From JAJZQD01 sp021847735 (GTDB lineage: Bacteria > Bacillota > Thermincolia > Thermincolales > UBA2595): 47,146 nt of DNA. Under the pieces are notes generated by a model. The model ran no database searches. It was not told where the DNA came from and saw only the letters and a list, made by a program, of their open reading frames with translations. The stretch is taken from assembly GCA_027324025.1 (NCBI GenBank), contig DAHVYW010000049.1, positions 1 through 47,146 of the forward strand. Reading direction: 5' to 3'. Each line of letters opens with the position of its first letter. Position 1 is the first letter of the stretch. Of the stretch, positions 6,896 through 16,800 are shown one piece after another. The position numbers and the translations under genes were made by a program.

Positions 6896-9328
6896 TTAAC
6901 ACTTGATTGTTATAGGCTTAATCTTCCAAATACCGGCGGCGTATTCGGATATCGTCCTGTCACTGGAGAACTTGCCGGCACAGGCAATGTTATTGATACT
7001 CATCTCCATCCACTTCCGCCTGTCCCTAAACGCCTGGTCAACCTTGCTTTGGGCCTCGGCGTATGATGCAAAATCCTTTAGGACAAAAAACTCATCATTA
7101 TTATATAGCAGTGAGTTGTAAATATTCCTAAACTCCTCATTGGCCACAGGAAAGAACCCGTTAATTAACTGGTCCAGTACCGTTTTTATTCTCTGGTCAC
7201 TATTGTATTCATCAAATGAATTGTAGCCCCCGTTTTGGTAATAGCGAATTACTTCGCTGGCATTAAGGCCAAAAATAATTATATTTTCGTCCCCTACTTC
7301 GTCTCTTATTTCAATATTGGCACCATCCATAGTGCCTATTGTTACCGCCCCGTTCAACATAAACTTCATATTTCCGGTTCCGGAGGCCTCCTTCCCGGCG
7401 CTTGAAATTTGCTCACTGACATCAGACGCCGGGAATATCATTTCTGCCAGTGATACCCGGTAATTCTCCAAAAAGACCACTTTAATCTTGTCATTCGCCT
7501 GTTTGTCATTATTAATTATATTGGCCAGTGTATTTATGAGTTTAATGGTTGTTTTGGCCTGGAAATAGCTAGGGGCAGCCTTGGCACCAAATATAAATGT
7601 CCTGGGGGTTATGTCCAGGTTGGGGTTTTCCCTGAGCCTGTTGTATAAATTTATTATATGGAGCACATTCAATATTTGCCGTTTGTAAGCGTGCATCCTC
7701 TTGACCTGAACATCAAATATTGAATCCAAATCCACATTTATAGAGTACTTTTCCTTTATCAGTTTGGCGAGCTTATTTTTGTTTTGCATCTTTATGATTG
7801 AGAATTCATCCTGGAACGATGGGTCAGCTGCGTATTTTAGCAGCCTGGCAAGGTCTGTTGGGTGTGATATCCAACTGGGGCCTATACTGTCAGTAATAAG
7901 TTTTGACAAACCGGGGTTTGCCTTCATCAGCCACCTTCTATGGGTAACACCGTTAGTCTTATTATTAAACTTGTAAGGGAAAAAATTATGGAAGTCCTTC
8001 ATTTCCTGTTTCTTTAAAATTTCCGTGTGGATTTCGGCAACCCCGTTGATGCTGTAGCTCCCGACAACGGCCAGGTGAGCCATTTTGATGTATCCGTCGG
8101 CTATGATTGCCATATGCCTTGCCTTGTCCCAGTCCCCCGGGTAACGGTTCCAGAGGTCCCGGCAGAATCTCTCATTTATCTCGTGGACTATCATGTACAA
8201 CCTCGGCATTAGGGACTGAAACAGTTCAACCTGCCACTTTTCCATAGCCTCAGATAAAATCGTGTGGTTTGTGTATGAAATGGTATTTGTGGTTATCTTC
8301 CAGGCCTCGTCCCACCCCATACCTTCCTCGTCTATCAGAATCCGCATAAGTTCCGGTATAGCCAGAACAGGGTGGGTATCATTAATATGAATTGCCACTT
8401 TATCTGCAAAGTCCTCCAGAGTTCCGTTTGTCTTTTTATATCGGCGGACAATGCTCTGAATACCTGCAGAAACAAAGAAATACTGCTGTTTAAGCCTCAG
8501 TTCCCGGCCCTTGTAATTGTTATCGTCGGGGTAGAGGACCTGGGAAATTGCTTCAACGGAATACTTGTATTCTACGGCCTTCAGGTAATCGCCGTGATTG
8601 AATGAAGAAAAATCAAAATCCGTTTTTACCGCTTCGGAACTCCACAGGCGAAGGGTGTTAACCGTATTATTTTCGTATCCCAGGATAGGGGTATCATAAG
8701 GCACAGCCAGTACAGGCTCATAGTTCTCATGAATAAAAACTGTTTTCCCGTCCATGTTTTCTTCCCGGATGTTGCCGCCAAATCTTACCTCTACAGCTTT
8801 ATCTGCCTTGCGTACTTCCCATATGCTTCCTTCCCTTAACCAGTTGTCAGGGAGCTCGACTTGATACCCGTCAACAATTCTCTGTTCAAAAAAACCGTAT
8901 TTATATCTTATTCCACATCCGTGGCCAGGTAACTGCAGGGATGCCAAAGAATCTAGGAAGCAGGCCGCCAATCGGCCGAGCCCCCCGTTGCCAAGGCCAG
9001 CATCAGGTTCCATCTCTTCCAGTTCATTTAAATCGATCCCGATTTCTTGCAGCACATTGGTAAACTCTTCTTGCACACCCAAATTCAAAAGGTTGGAACC
9101 CATTAACCTGCCAAGCAAAAATTCCAGGGAAAAGTAGAAAACCTGTTTCTCACCTTTCTCCAGATACTTCCTGTTGGTTTGAACCCATTTCATGCTGATA
9201 TAATCCCTAATCATATTTCCTACAGCGGTATATTTATCCCCGGGAGATGCTTCATCAAGGCTTTCCCCATACAAAGTCTGCAGTTTAACCCGCAGCGCCT
9301 TTTTAAATTTTTTCTTATCGGTGAACAT
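6896..9328 (-). CDS. glgP: Glycogen/starch (alpha-glucan) phosphorylase
   Basis: GlgP releases glucose-1-phosphate from glycogen by phosphorolysis in the cytoplasm. The 810-residue length is normal for the family. Visible signatures are the N-terminal EFLLGRLMGSNLLNLG and DAGLGNGGLGRLAACF, KTNGVTHRRWL in the middle, and the pyridoxal-phosphate lysine region SAGKEASGTGNMKFMLNGA near the C-terminus. A G-run (GGGGGG) lies 7 bases before the second of two in-frame ATGs, so 9328 is preferred to 9334. No other glycogen gene is beside it; galU and pfkA in the window share its sugar-phosphate pool. Confidence 0.95.
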   Translation of the reverse strand: MFTDKKKFKKALRVKLQTLYGESLDEASPGDKYTAVGNMIRDYISMKWVQTNRKYLEKGEKQVFYFSLEFLLGRLMGSNLLNLGVQEEFTNVLQEIGIDLNELEEMEPDAGLGNGGLGRLAACFLDSLASLQLPGHGCGIRYKYGFFEQRIVDGYQVELPDNWLREGSIWEVRKADKAVEVRFGGNIREENMDGKTVFIHENYEPVLAVPYDTPILGYENNTVNTLRLWSSEAVKTDFDFSSFNHGDYLKAVEYKYSVEAISQVLYPDDNNYKGRELRLKQQYFFVSAGIQSIVRRYKKTNGTLEDFADKVAIHINDTHPVLAIPELMRILIDEEGMGWDEAWKITTNTISYTNHTILSEAMEKWQVELFQSLMPRLYMIVHEINERFCRDLWNRYPGDWDKARHMAIIADGYIKMAHLAVVGSYSINGVAEIHTEILKKQEMKDFHNFFPYKFNNKTNGVTHRRWLMKANPGLSKLITDSIGPSWISHPTDLARLLKYAADPSFQDEFSIIKMQNKNKLAKLIKEKYSINVDLDSIFDVQVKRMHAYKRQILNVLHIINLYNRLRENPNLDITPRTFIFGAKAAPSYFQAKTTIKLINTLANIINNDKQANDKIKVVFLENYRVSLAEMIFPASDVSEQISSAGKEASGTGNMKFMLNGAVTIGTMDGANIEIRDEVGDENIIIFGLNASEVIRYYQNGGYNSFDEYNSDQRIKTVLDQLINGFFPVANEEFRNIYNSLLYNNDEFFVLKDFASYAEAQSKVDQAFRDRRKWMEMSINNIACAGKFSSDRTISEYAAGIWKIKPITIKC

Positions 9329-9507
9329 GAACATTCCCCCCGTATTCTACTCCGCCAAAACCTTCTATAGTGTTATTATATGTCGTAATTTAATGGTTTT
9401 TCAGGTATTTTCTTCTATATTGGAGCCTATTTTTCCTTCTTGACATGAGATTAAATTCCATTCTTAAATCTAATTCCCACTAAAACATAACGACCTCAAA
9501 ACAGCGG

Positions 9508-9528
9508 TGTTTCTAATTGTTAGAAACA
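9508..9528. promoter_or_regulatory. Perfect 9-3-9 palindrome, candidate operator
   Basis: Arms TGTTTCTAA and TTAGAAACA flank TTG in the 390-base gap between the divergent glgP and pduL-GNAT genes, about 110 bases upstream of the pduL -35. The binding protein is unknown. Confidence 0.4.
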
Positions 9529-9612
9529 TTTCTATCTCTTCGATTCGATGAGTATTGTGAAGCTAACCGTGTTTTACAGTGAATGGGGTCCCCCTAACCC
9601 GAACCCTTTGCC

Positions 9613-9642
9613 TTGAAGACTCGGGCCGGCAGCTGTTATAAT
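9613..9642 (+). promoter_or_regulatory. Sigma-A-like promoter of the pduL-GNAT gene
   Basis: TTGAAG at 9613-9618 and a perfect TATAAT at 9637-9642, spaced 18 bases, give a leader of about 70 bases before the gene at 9722. Confidence 0.55.
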
Positions 9643-9721
9643 AGACTAGCGTATGTGAACAGGGGTACAAATGTACTGGTCGGTAATATAGTCGTCGCAA
9701 CAAATAAAGGAGAGACTGCAG

Positions 9722-10954
9722 ATGCTAAACTTCAAAACTGACCCCAAAAAAGTAGACTTTAAAAAAGAAAATAAGTGGCTTGTTCCGATTGGTGTATCCA
9801 ACCGGCATGTCCACTTGTCTCAAAAAGACATTGATGCCTTGTTCGGTAAAGACTATAAATTGACCGTGGCCAAGGATTTGGCTCAGAGAGGCAACTTCGC
9901 CGCCAGGGAAACCATTAATATTGTAGGTTCCAAAGGGGTCCTGGAAAGGGTCAGAGTTGTTGGACCCACCAGGGCCATAACCCAGATTGAACTTAGCCGG
10001 ACAGATACTGTCAAAATCGGGATTGATGCACCGATAAGGGATTCCGGCGATTTAAAAGGATCGCCCGGGTTGGTCCTGATTGGCCCTAAAGGGCCGGTAA
10101 TTGTGGACCAGGGCTGTATAATTCCCAGGGCTCATATTCACATGGCCCGACGGAAGGCCGAGGCCCTTGACCTCATTGATGGAGACAAGGTAAGTATCCT
10201 CATAAAAGGCACCAAAGTTGTATGTTATCATGATGTCCTGGTAAGAATCACAGAAACAGGTGAAACCGAATTTCACATTGATACCGACGAAGCCAACGCC
10301 GCCTTTGTGGATACGGGTGATTTAGCCATGATAAAACACAAGGAAATGGTCATCAAAGACAATTTCGGCAACATTGTCGATGTGGGTGTCGATAATATAA
10401 AATTTGTCAGGGGTAAAACGCCGCACGACAATGCCACCATCGAGGGTATGCGTTTATTGCGGAATGTTTTTCATTACCCGGTATCTACCCAGATAGCAAT
10501 TACCAATAGACTGCTTAACTCGGCTGCCATCGAGCCTAACCATTTTTACCTTTTTACTGCCATGGACGGGGACAAAGTAGTAGGTATTTCCTGTTTTTAT
10601 TACCTTACCGAATCCAGGCTCGGTTATCTTGAGCATATCGGCATAACCCCGGAATACCTAAACCGGGGGATTGGAAGTTTCCTCTACCACAAGGTAACCT
10701 CCTTCCTGGAGAAAGAACACCCGGAAATTGAAGGGATTCTTTTGGAAGTGGGTCAGACAAGAAATGAAATGGATAACAGGAAACAATTCTTCTTAAACCT
10801 TGGCGCCATCCCTGTTGACACTGCCTTTTACCCTTCCGGCGGGTTTAAATTTGCCGAAAAGCTGGTTCTTATGTTCAAACCCCTGGTAGTTGACGCCAAC
10901 TTAAACACAGCCACACTGGAGAAGGCCTTCCAAAACCTATCCAGGGTCCTGTGA
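9722..10954 (+). CDS. Phosphate acyltransferase PduL fused to a GNAT N-acetyltransferase domain
   Basis: Residues 20-205 are PduL (phosphotransacylase, acyl-CoA + Pi to acyl-phosphate + CoA): VPIGVSNRHVHLS with His29/His31, RGNFAARETI, RAHIHMARRKAEALDL with His138/His140, and FHIDTDEANAA, the last three carrying metal and active-site positions of the family. Residues about 235-390 are a GNAT fold: ATIEGMRLLRNVF, FTAMDGDKVVGISCFYYL, then GYLEHIGITPEYLNRGIGSFL as acetyl-CoA motif A (the first Q/R of that motif is Leu). PduL proteins are usually about 210 residues, so the 410-residue length reflects a true fusion in one frame with no internal ribosome site. AAAGGAGA precedes the ATG. It is monocistronic, with no microcompartment genes near, so a housekeeping acetate role is likely. 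The GNAT substrate is unknown. Confidence 0.85.
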   Translation: MLNFKTDPKKVDFKKENKWLVPIGVSNRHVHLSQKDIDALFGKDYKLTVAKDLAQRGNFAARETINIVGSKGVLERVRVVGPTRAITQIELSRTDTVKIGIDAPIRDSGDLKGSPGLVLIGPKGPVIVDQGCIIPRAHIHMARRKAEALDLIDGDKVSILIKGTKVVCYHDVLVRITETGETEFHIDTDEANAAFVDTGDLAMIKHKEMVIKDNFGNIVDVGVDNIKFVRGKTPHDNATIEGMRLLRNVFHYPVSTQIAITNRLLNSAAIEPNHFYLFTAMDGDKVVGISCFYYLTESRLGYLEHIGITPEYLNRGIGSFLYHKVTSFLEKEHPEIEGILLEVGQTRNEMDNRKQFFLNLGAIPVDTAFYPSGGFKFAEKLVLMFKPLVVDANLNTATLEKAFQNLSRVL

Positions 10955-10974
10955 AAAAAAATAGCGGAGTTTAT

Positions 10975-11097
10975 AAGGAAAGGACAGGTGTGTTCCGGTG
11001 AGCGAGGCTGACGTCAACCGGCCCGCAATCCGCGCAGCGGGAGCGGTTTGCCCGTTGAGTTGTTGCCCGCTCTCAGGAATATGCCTGTCCTTTCCTT
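10975..11097. repeat. Structured intergenic repeat A (long-stem, branched hairpin)
   Basis: Outer arms AAGGAAAGGACAGG (10975-10988) and CCTGTCCTTTCCTT (11084-11097) enclose three inner stems: CCGGT/ACCGG, CCCGC/GCGGG and GAGCGG/CCGCTC. It fills the gap between the converging pduL-GNAT and galU genes and may stop transcription from both. Inner sequences (CAGGTGT, TTCCGG, GAGCG, CTGACG and GGAATAT) recur in the hairpin at 17368-17424, so it is one copy of a family. Confidence 0.6.
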
Positions 11098-11110
11098 GCT
11101 AGAGTACCTC

Positions 11111-11995
11111 TTAGGATCTTTTGTTTTCTGTGCCCTTAAGCTCCTCCTCCAGGAACTTTTGAAAAGCGTCGCCAAATTCAGTATTGCCAAGGGCAAACCT
11201 GACATTAGCCTGAAGGAAGCCCAGTTTGTCACCTACGTCAAATCTCGTCCCTTCGAACTTGAACCCAAACATCTTTTCCAGCTTGCACAACTGGCGCAAG
11301 GCGTCAGTTAGTTGAATTTCCCCGTTAGCGCCCGGCTTGGTCTTTTCCAGCAAATCTAAAACCCTAGGGGACACTATATACCTCCCGATAACAGCCAGTC
11401 TCGAAGGTGCTTCCGGCAATGCCGGCTTTTCAACCAAATCGTCAATACGGTAAAGGTTCTCCGCAGTAGGTTCACCTTTGATTATCCCAAACTTGTTTAC
11501 ATCATATTCAGGGACCTCTTTGACTGCAACTACACTTCCGCCCGTCTTTTTGTAAACCTTCATCATCTGTTTAAGACAGGGAATCCTACTGGCAATAATG
11601 TCATCAGGAAGCATAATAGCAAAAGGCTCGCTGCCTATAAACTTACGTGCACAGAGGATAGCGTGCCCGAGACCTTTGGCCTCTTTCTGTCTTACATAGT
11701 TGATGTCGGCAAGGTTTGAAATATTTCTGATTACTTCAGCCAAATCCTGCCGGCCCTTCTCCTGAAGAAAAACCTCCAACTCCATGGCCCGGTCGAAATG
11801 GTCCTCGAGGGCTTTTTTATTCCTCCCGGTAATAAAGATAATATCTTCTATCCCGGAGGCAACAGCCTCTTCAATGATATATTGAATCGCCGGCTTGTCC
11901 ACGATTGGCAACATCTCTTTCGGTTGGGCCTTGGTAGCCGGAAGAAACCGGGTACCCCATCCCGCGGCAGGTATTACTGCTTTTCTAACCCTCAT
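11111..11995 (-). CDS. galU: UTP--glucose-1-phosphate uridylyltransferase
   Basis: GalU makes UDP-glucose from UTP and glucose-1-phosphate for cell-envelope polysaccharide synthesis. The 294-residue protein begins MRVRKAVIPAAGWGTRFLPA, the nucleotidyltransferase signature, followed by ATKAQPKEMLPIVDKPAIQY, GLGHAILCA, MLPDDII, and VEKP, all GalU-typical. The start at 11995 is chosen over a codon eight triplets upstream because GAGGAGG lies just before it. Single gene; its 3' side is closed by structured repeat A. Confidence 0.95.
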   Translation of the reverse strand: MRVRKAVIPAAGWGTRFLPATKAQPKEMLPIVDKPAIQYIIEEAVASGIEDIIFITGRNKKALEDHFDRAMELEVFLQEKGRQDLAEVIRNISNLADINYVRQKEAKGLGHAILCARKFIGSEPFAIMLPDDIIASRIPCLKQMMKVYKKTGGSVVAVKEVPEYDVNKFGIIKGEPTAENLYRIDDLVEKPALPEAPSRLAVIGRYIVSPRVLDLLEKTKPGANGEIQLTDALRQLCKLEKMFGFKFEGTRFDVGDKLGFLQANVRFALGNTEFGDAFQKFLEEELKGTENKRS

Positions 11996-12124
11996 TTTAT
12001 TCCCTCCTCGTAAGTCCATGTTACCTGTCGTATTTGCTTCACCGTTCCGGATTTTCCTGCTAATGTGATAATATCATCTCATACAAAATGTGTAAAGTCA
12101 TGGCCCATGAAGTAAATGGAAATG

Positions 12125-12154
12125 AAAAAAAGAACCCCTTACGGGACTCTTTTT
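12125..12154 (-). terminator. Intrinsic terminator
   Basis: On the minus strand AAAAAGAGTCCC-GTAA-GGGGTTCTTTTT runs into T. It lies directly after the small gene at 12162-12413. Confidence 0.7.
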
Positions 12155-12161
12155 ACGTGAA

Positions 12162-12413
12162 TTAGCCGGTAGGTTCCTGTTCTTCAATGTTTCTGTTGGA
12201 AAGCAGCCGTTCAAATTCCTTATTGGCATTTCTCCTCTTGATTTCGGCCACAATAAGCTGCTGGACCCTTTTAGCCCGATCTTTTACAGATGATACGCCT
12301 GATAGGTACTCCTGACCTTGCCAGATGTATTCATCTGCCAAGCGTTCAAGAATCATCTTGGGAATCTGTCTCCTGGCATCACACGTAATGGAAAAATGAA
12401 AGTACTTCTGCAT
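12162..12413 (-). CDS. Small conserved-looking protein of unknown function
   Basis: This is an 83-residue, charged, mostly helical protein with no signal peptide or membrane segment (QKYFHFSITCDARRQIP...LSGVSSVKDRAKRVQQLIVAEIKRRNANKEFERLLS). I do not recognise the family. Its reality is supported by a GGAAGGGG ribosome site 10 bases before ATG 12413, a strong terminator just after the stop, and good codon use. A TTG two codons upstream is an alternative start. It stands alone between galU and hsp20 on the same strand. Confidence 0.6.
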   Translation of the reverse strand: MQKYFHFSITCDARRQIPKMILERLADEYIWQGQEYLSGVSSVKDRAKRVQQLIVAEIKRRNANKEFERLLSNRNIEEQEPTG

Positions 12414-12575
12414 TAACAATTGACCCCTTCCAGTGTGATCTTTTTACTAGAACATTTAATAAAACTCATTACTTTTATCCATTATACTCTAATATGTAAT
12501 TTTTTTCAATACTTTTATTCGTACTAAACGATGTAGTGGTCTTTCTTTTGTTTCAAAAGAGACATCTCTTTGCCC

Positions 12576-12977
12576 CTATTCCTTTGATGCCCTGATTTTC
12601 AAAGCCCCGTTTTGGACATTGACAGTGGCACTTTCGGATTTAACCCGTGCCGGTAATCCCACCGCCCGGGAAAACTTGCTCCATTGATACACCTTGGCCC
12701 CGTTATTCTCTGTGGTTGATTTAGTCTCTCCGCTTACTATCACCCGGTCCTGATGAACAACCACATTTAGGTTATCCTTTACAGCACCTGGGATATCCCC
12801 TGTAATTACTATTTCTCCGCCCTCTTCGTGAACCTGGAGGTTAATGTTTTGTCCCGTAAATTCAGGATGACCAAGTCCCTCTGACATTAACTCCCAAAAA
12901 GGAGCAAACATTTTATCCATTTCGTTGAAATAACCGGCCAACTCCCTGAACGGGTTCCATTTTACAATGTCTGTCAT
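12576..12977 (-). CDS. Small heat-shock protein (Hsp20 / alpha-crystallin family)
   Basis: This is an ATP-independent holdase of 133 residues. The N-terminal arm has WNPFRELAGYFNEMDKMF. The alpha-crystallin domain has VHEEGGEIVITGDIPG, VHQDRVIVSGE and the closing A-x-x-x-NGAL segment (SATVNVQNGALKI). The protein stops four residues after the last strand, so it lacks the C-terminal IxI/V motif that many Hsp20 proteins use to form large oligomers. ATG 12977 sits 8 bases after GGAG; a GTG three codons upstream overlaps that site. No HrcA CIRCE element was found upstream. Confidence 0.88.
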   Translation of the reverse strand: MTDIVKWNPFRELAGYFNEMDKMFAPFWELMSEGLGHPEFTGQNINLQVHEEGGEIVITGDIPGAVKDNLNVVVHQDRVIVSGETKSTTENNGAKVYQWSKFSRAVGLPARVKSESATVNVQNGALKIRASKE

Positions 12978-13099
12978 GGTGACCACTCCTTTCCGGTATT
13001 ATGTTATGTATTTAACATAATATGTGTGTCACCAACCCGTACATATTCACAAAAAATGCTGGTATTACTGGCAATTAACAAACCAAGACTGTCGGGTGA

Positions 13100-13738
13100 T
13101 TACAAATAATTGAGCAGGGCAGGGAAATCTGTTAACCAGATATCTGGTTTGCACGCCTCCAGTACTTCTCTGGGGTGTAAACTCCATTCCACTACGGCAC
13201 TGATTACCCCTGCATTGCTTGCGCAAATGATGTCATACGGACTGTCACCGACCATCATGACTCTATGGTTTTCTACATCAAACCCTATAGCTTCCAGGGC
13301 TTTAAAAATGGGGGCAGGGTCAGGTTTGTGCTTTTCCGTATCTTCAAAAGCAATACAGGCGTCAAAATAGCCTTCCAGTTTAAACAATTCCAACCCCCGG
13401 CAGGCCAGGGTCTTTAATTTTGAGGTGACCACTGCGGTGGGTATGCCCCGCTGTTTTAGTTCTTTCACGGTTTCCGGGACCTTGGGGAATACCTTGGTCA
13501 GGTAATCATGCTTTTCAGCACTGTATTCCCTATAAGTCTGCACCATCCGTTCAGCCTGGGAGGAATTCAGGTCAGCCATAATGTTTACCAACGGCTGACC
13601 AAAATATTTGTACAGTTCACGGTCCTCAATAACGGTCCCCAGGTGAGTCCTGATAGTATACTGCAAGGACTCCAGGACAAGGTCATTGGTATTTAGAAGC
13701 GTTCCGTCCAGGTCAAACAACACGCATCCCATTTTCAT
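13100..13738 (-). CDS. HAD-family phosphatase, PpaX / phosphoglycolate-phosphatase-like
   Basis: The 212-residue soluble HAD hydrolase has all four motifs: VLFDLDGTLLNT (nucleophile Asp and acid/base Asp), the Thr/Ser motif in TAVVTSKLK, the Lys in HKPDPAPIF, and MMVGDSPYDI. A helical cap lies between motifs I and II. Length and motif spacing match PpaX (pyrophosphatase acting after HPr-Ser-P phosphorolysis) and Gph (2-phosphoglycolate); the sequence alone does not decide. GGAGG lies 6 bases before the ATG. No hprK is adjacent. Confidence 0.85.
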   Translation of the reverse strand: MKMGCVLFDLDGTLLNTNDLVLESLQYTIRTHLGTVIEDRELYKYFGQPLVNIMADLNSSQAERMVQTYREYSAEKHDYLTKVFPKVPETVKELKQRGIPTAVVTSKLKTLACRGLELFKLEGYFDACIAFEDTEKHKPDPAPIFKALEAIGFDVENHRVMMVGDSPYDIICASNAGVISAVVEWSLHPREVLEACKPDIWLTDFPALLNYL

Positions 13739-13812
13739 TTTCTGCCTCCGGTCAACTCATGTAAGCCATTATTATTACTTAGGAACACGGTCCGTGGACT
13801 TTTTTTGTCGGC

Positions 13813-16800
13813 CTATTTTGTGTATCTTGCAGTTAGGGTGTAGGTTTGGACTGACGAGTTACCCAAATAGTCATATGTTTTGATATAGTAATACCCTTTT
13901 TTAGATACCGGTAATTCGATTGACTCCTCTTCTCCAACCATAGACTGGTCAATCTTGCATAAAAGCTTCCCTGCCGCGTCGTAAATCTCCAAAACCCCGT
14001 CAATATCACTGGGCACTGTAAGATTAATTTTGAGTTTCCCCTTACCTGGTACATTTACTTTATACCAGTCGGTGTCCTCTATACCCATAAAGGTGGGCCT
14101 CACCGCCACACCTGAGGTCAGGGGCTTTGCTAAAGCCAGGGTATTGTTGTACTCCCATACATCAGGCCGAACCTTGAATGGCTTAACATCCAGGCTATAC
14201 TTACCCGGTGACTTGGTCTGGGATTTACCCTGGTACCGATCCCCCAACGCCACGACCATCAAATAGTATTTCCCGGGTTTGGAAGCTACAAAAACACCTG
14301 CGTCCGGGTAACCTTTTTCCCCACTGTTAATTTCCGTTAAAGGTTCCAGCAGAGGACCGCTGTTTGCCGGCAGTTCCTCACCGCCCAGAATCTTATCAAT
14401 TAAATTCTCTCCGATTTTACCCTTATTGCCTTCTTCTCCGTTATCGGACTCTGTTTCCTTAAATACGGTTAAGGCAGTATCTAAGCCGGCAGGAGGGGTT
14501 AAAAACACTAAAACAGGTTGGGGTTTATCCACATTAAGTACGTAAAAATCAACATCACCGTCAGGGTACAGGGTTCCGGTCGTTGGGAAACCCATCGTTA
14601 TTTCCTTGGCCTTCAACGGGCTGTCATTGATTTCATCATCAACGAAGTCAAAAGTATTAAATCCAGCTTTTATGATGTAATTATCTGCCGACACACTGCC
14701 GGAGTTAGTGATTTTAACAAAATATCTCCCCTTGGCAACCTTAAATTCAAAGGAACGTTCTTTCTGGTCGAAGCCGGAGTAATCATTATTCCTGATACCA
14801 AATCCGCTGTCAAACCGGCTTGTCCCTTCGGGCTCGGCCTTCGGATCACTATATATTTCCAAATCGCACCACACCTTTGACGGTTGGTGCAAATCGAACT
14901 TGAGTATCCCGGTATTTGGCACTTCGATGGAGTACCAGTCTTCATCGTCCTCCTGGTGAAAGTTTGCCGTGATTTCTTCTCCCAGGTTAATAGCTGCGGC
15001 CTGCTCGAAGGTATTATTAGGCTCATATTTATCAGGCCTGAAATCAAAACCCGTGATACCTACGGTGTAATTGGCATTTACAGCGGTGCCTCCTGTTTCG
15101 TAAACTCTTACATAGTACTGACCCCCGCTGTTTTGGGGCACAACTATTACACCGTCTTCGTCTTCGCCCTGACCACCGTTATTAACAGTAGCCCAATACT
15201 GGAGTTCATAAAAATCCTTCCACTGTTCCTCGGAAGCCGGTTCCTGAAAGTTGGCTTCATTCTCAATATCTATGGCTAGATCAAGGCCGGCAGGGACGTC
15301 GGCGTGAATTTTGTATGCCTGACCACCGTTAAGGTTTATCTTAAACCAGTCTTCCTCCCCACTGCTGAGAATAGCCCCGGTAATAACTGCGCCAAGTTCA
15401 ATGTTCCTGGCCTGTTCATATGAATCATTGGGCTCGTGTGAATCCTTGACAAGGTCGGTATCCGTAAATACGCGTGCAGTAATAGTATAATTCTCTTCAG
15501 ACCACCTGAAGTGATTACCAAAAACCTTTATAAAATATTCCCCTTCGTCCAGGTTGTTTGCCATACCGTAAACTGCCTGGGCTACCTTTATGGTGCTTCC
15601 CCCTAGGGGCCCAAATAATCCGCTCCAGTCTCCCACTGTGCCGGATGGCGTATTAAAGGAGGATATGGTCTCACCGGCGGAGTCATATATTTCTACTCCT
15701 GGACTCACCTTGCCGGCCGGAAGCACTTCCACCTGGAGATGGCTATTTGCCGGCAATGCCACCTTATACCAGTCAACATCATTACCCGAATTGATTTTTT
15801 CCCGGAAAGCTATACCGTTTGTCAGGTAAACCGCTTTTTGCACCGTGCTGTTGGAGTCATCCTGTTTGGCCAACGACATGGTAAGGGCTCTATAGACGTT
15901 GATTTTTCCATGACCGTATTGCGGGTCCCATCCCGGGTCACCCAGGTCGGTGGCCGAAACCTCTATAATCTGCCTGACATCGTCATTAGTCAGTTTCGGA
16001 TTTTTGGCCAGCAGCAGCGCTGCAAGGCCTGCAACCATTGGGGAGGCCATAGATGTGCCGCTTAGTTCCGTATAAGTTGATCCTTTATAAGAGTCCCAAT
16101 ATGTACTGTATATTTCCTCACCGGGGGCACTAACATCAATCTGTGGACCGAAACTTGAGAAGTCCGCCAGTTTATCATTTTTATTTAAGGCTGAAACGGC
16201 TATTACTTTAGCAACAGCCGCAGGATAACTGATCTCTTCGGAAGCCCAGTTGCCCGCAGCGGCAACCATAACAATGCCTTTGCCGTAAGCATAATCGATG
16301 GCATCATTCAACACCTTTGAGCGATAAAAGCTACCGAAGCTCATATTCATGACTTTGGCTCCGTGGTCGGCCGCCCAGGTAATTCCGTCGCTAATGGAGA
16401 TATCACTGCCGCCCCACTGGTCGAAAACCTTAACAGGCATAATTTTCACTCCGGCAATACCGGCCACCCCGGCTACTCCCAAGCCGTTGTTGACTGCCGC
16501 CCCGATAATCCCGGCAACATGTGTACCGTGACCCGCATCGTCACGGGTACTCTTAAGGGGATTGACTGTATTAGTACCCGATACGAGCCGGCCTTTAAGA
16601 TCCGGGTGATTTACATCTACTCCCGAATCCAAAATAGCTATTGTAACTGCCGAATTAGACCGGGCAACACCCCACCCCGATTCCGCATATATTTTGGGCA
16701 GGGCCCATTGCCTTGAATATTGGGGGTCATTGGGTCTGGCCGAAAGTTTGTAAATATAATTGGGCTGGGCATATTGAACCGATTTGTCCTTTTCCAAATC

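Noticed and set aside
11040..11060. GGGCAAACC-like segment in repeat A as part of a GEMM riboswitch
   Set aside because: The other conserved blocks (GCAAAGCC, GAAA tetraloop hairpin, 3' helix) are missing; the bases are explained by the repeat's own stems.
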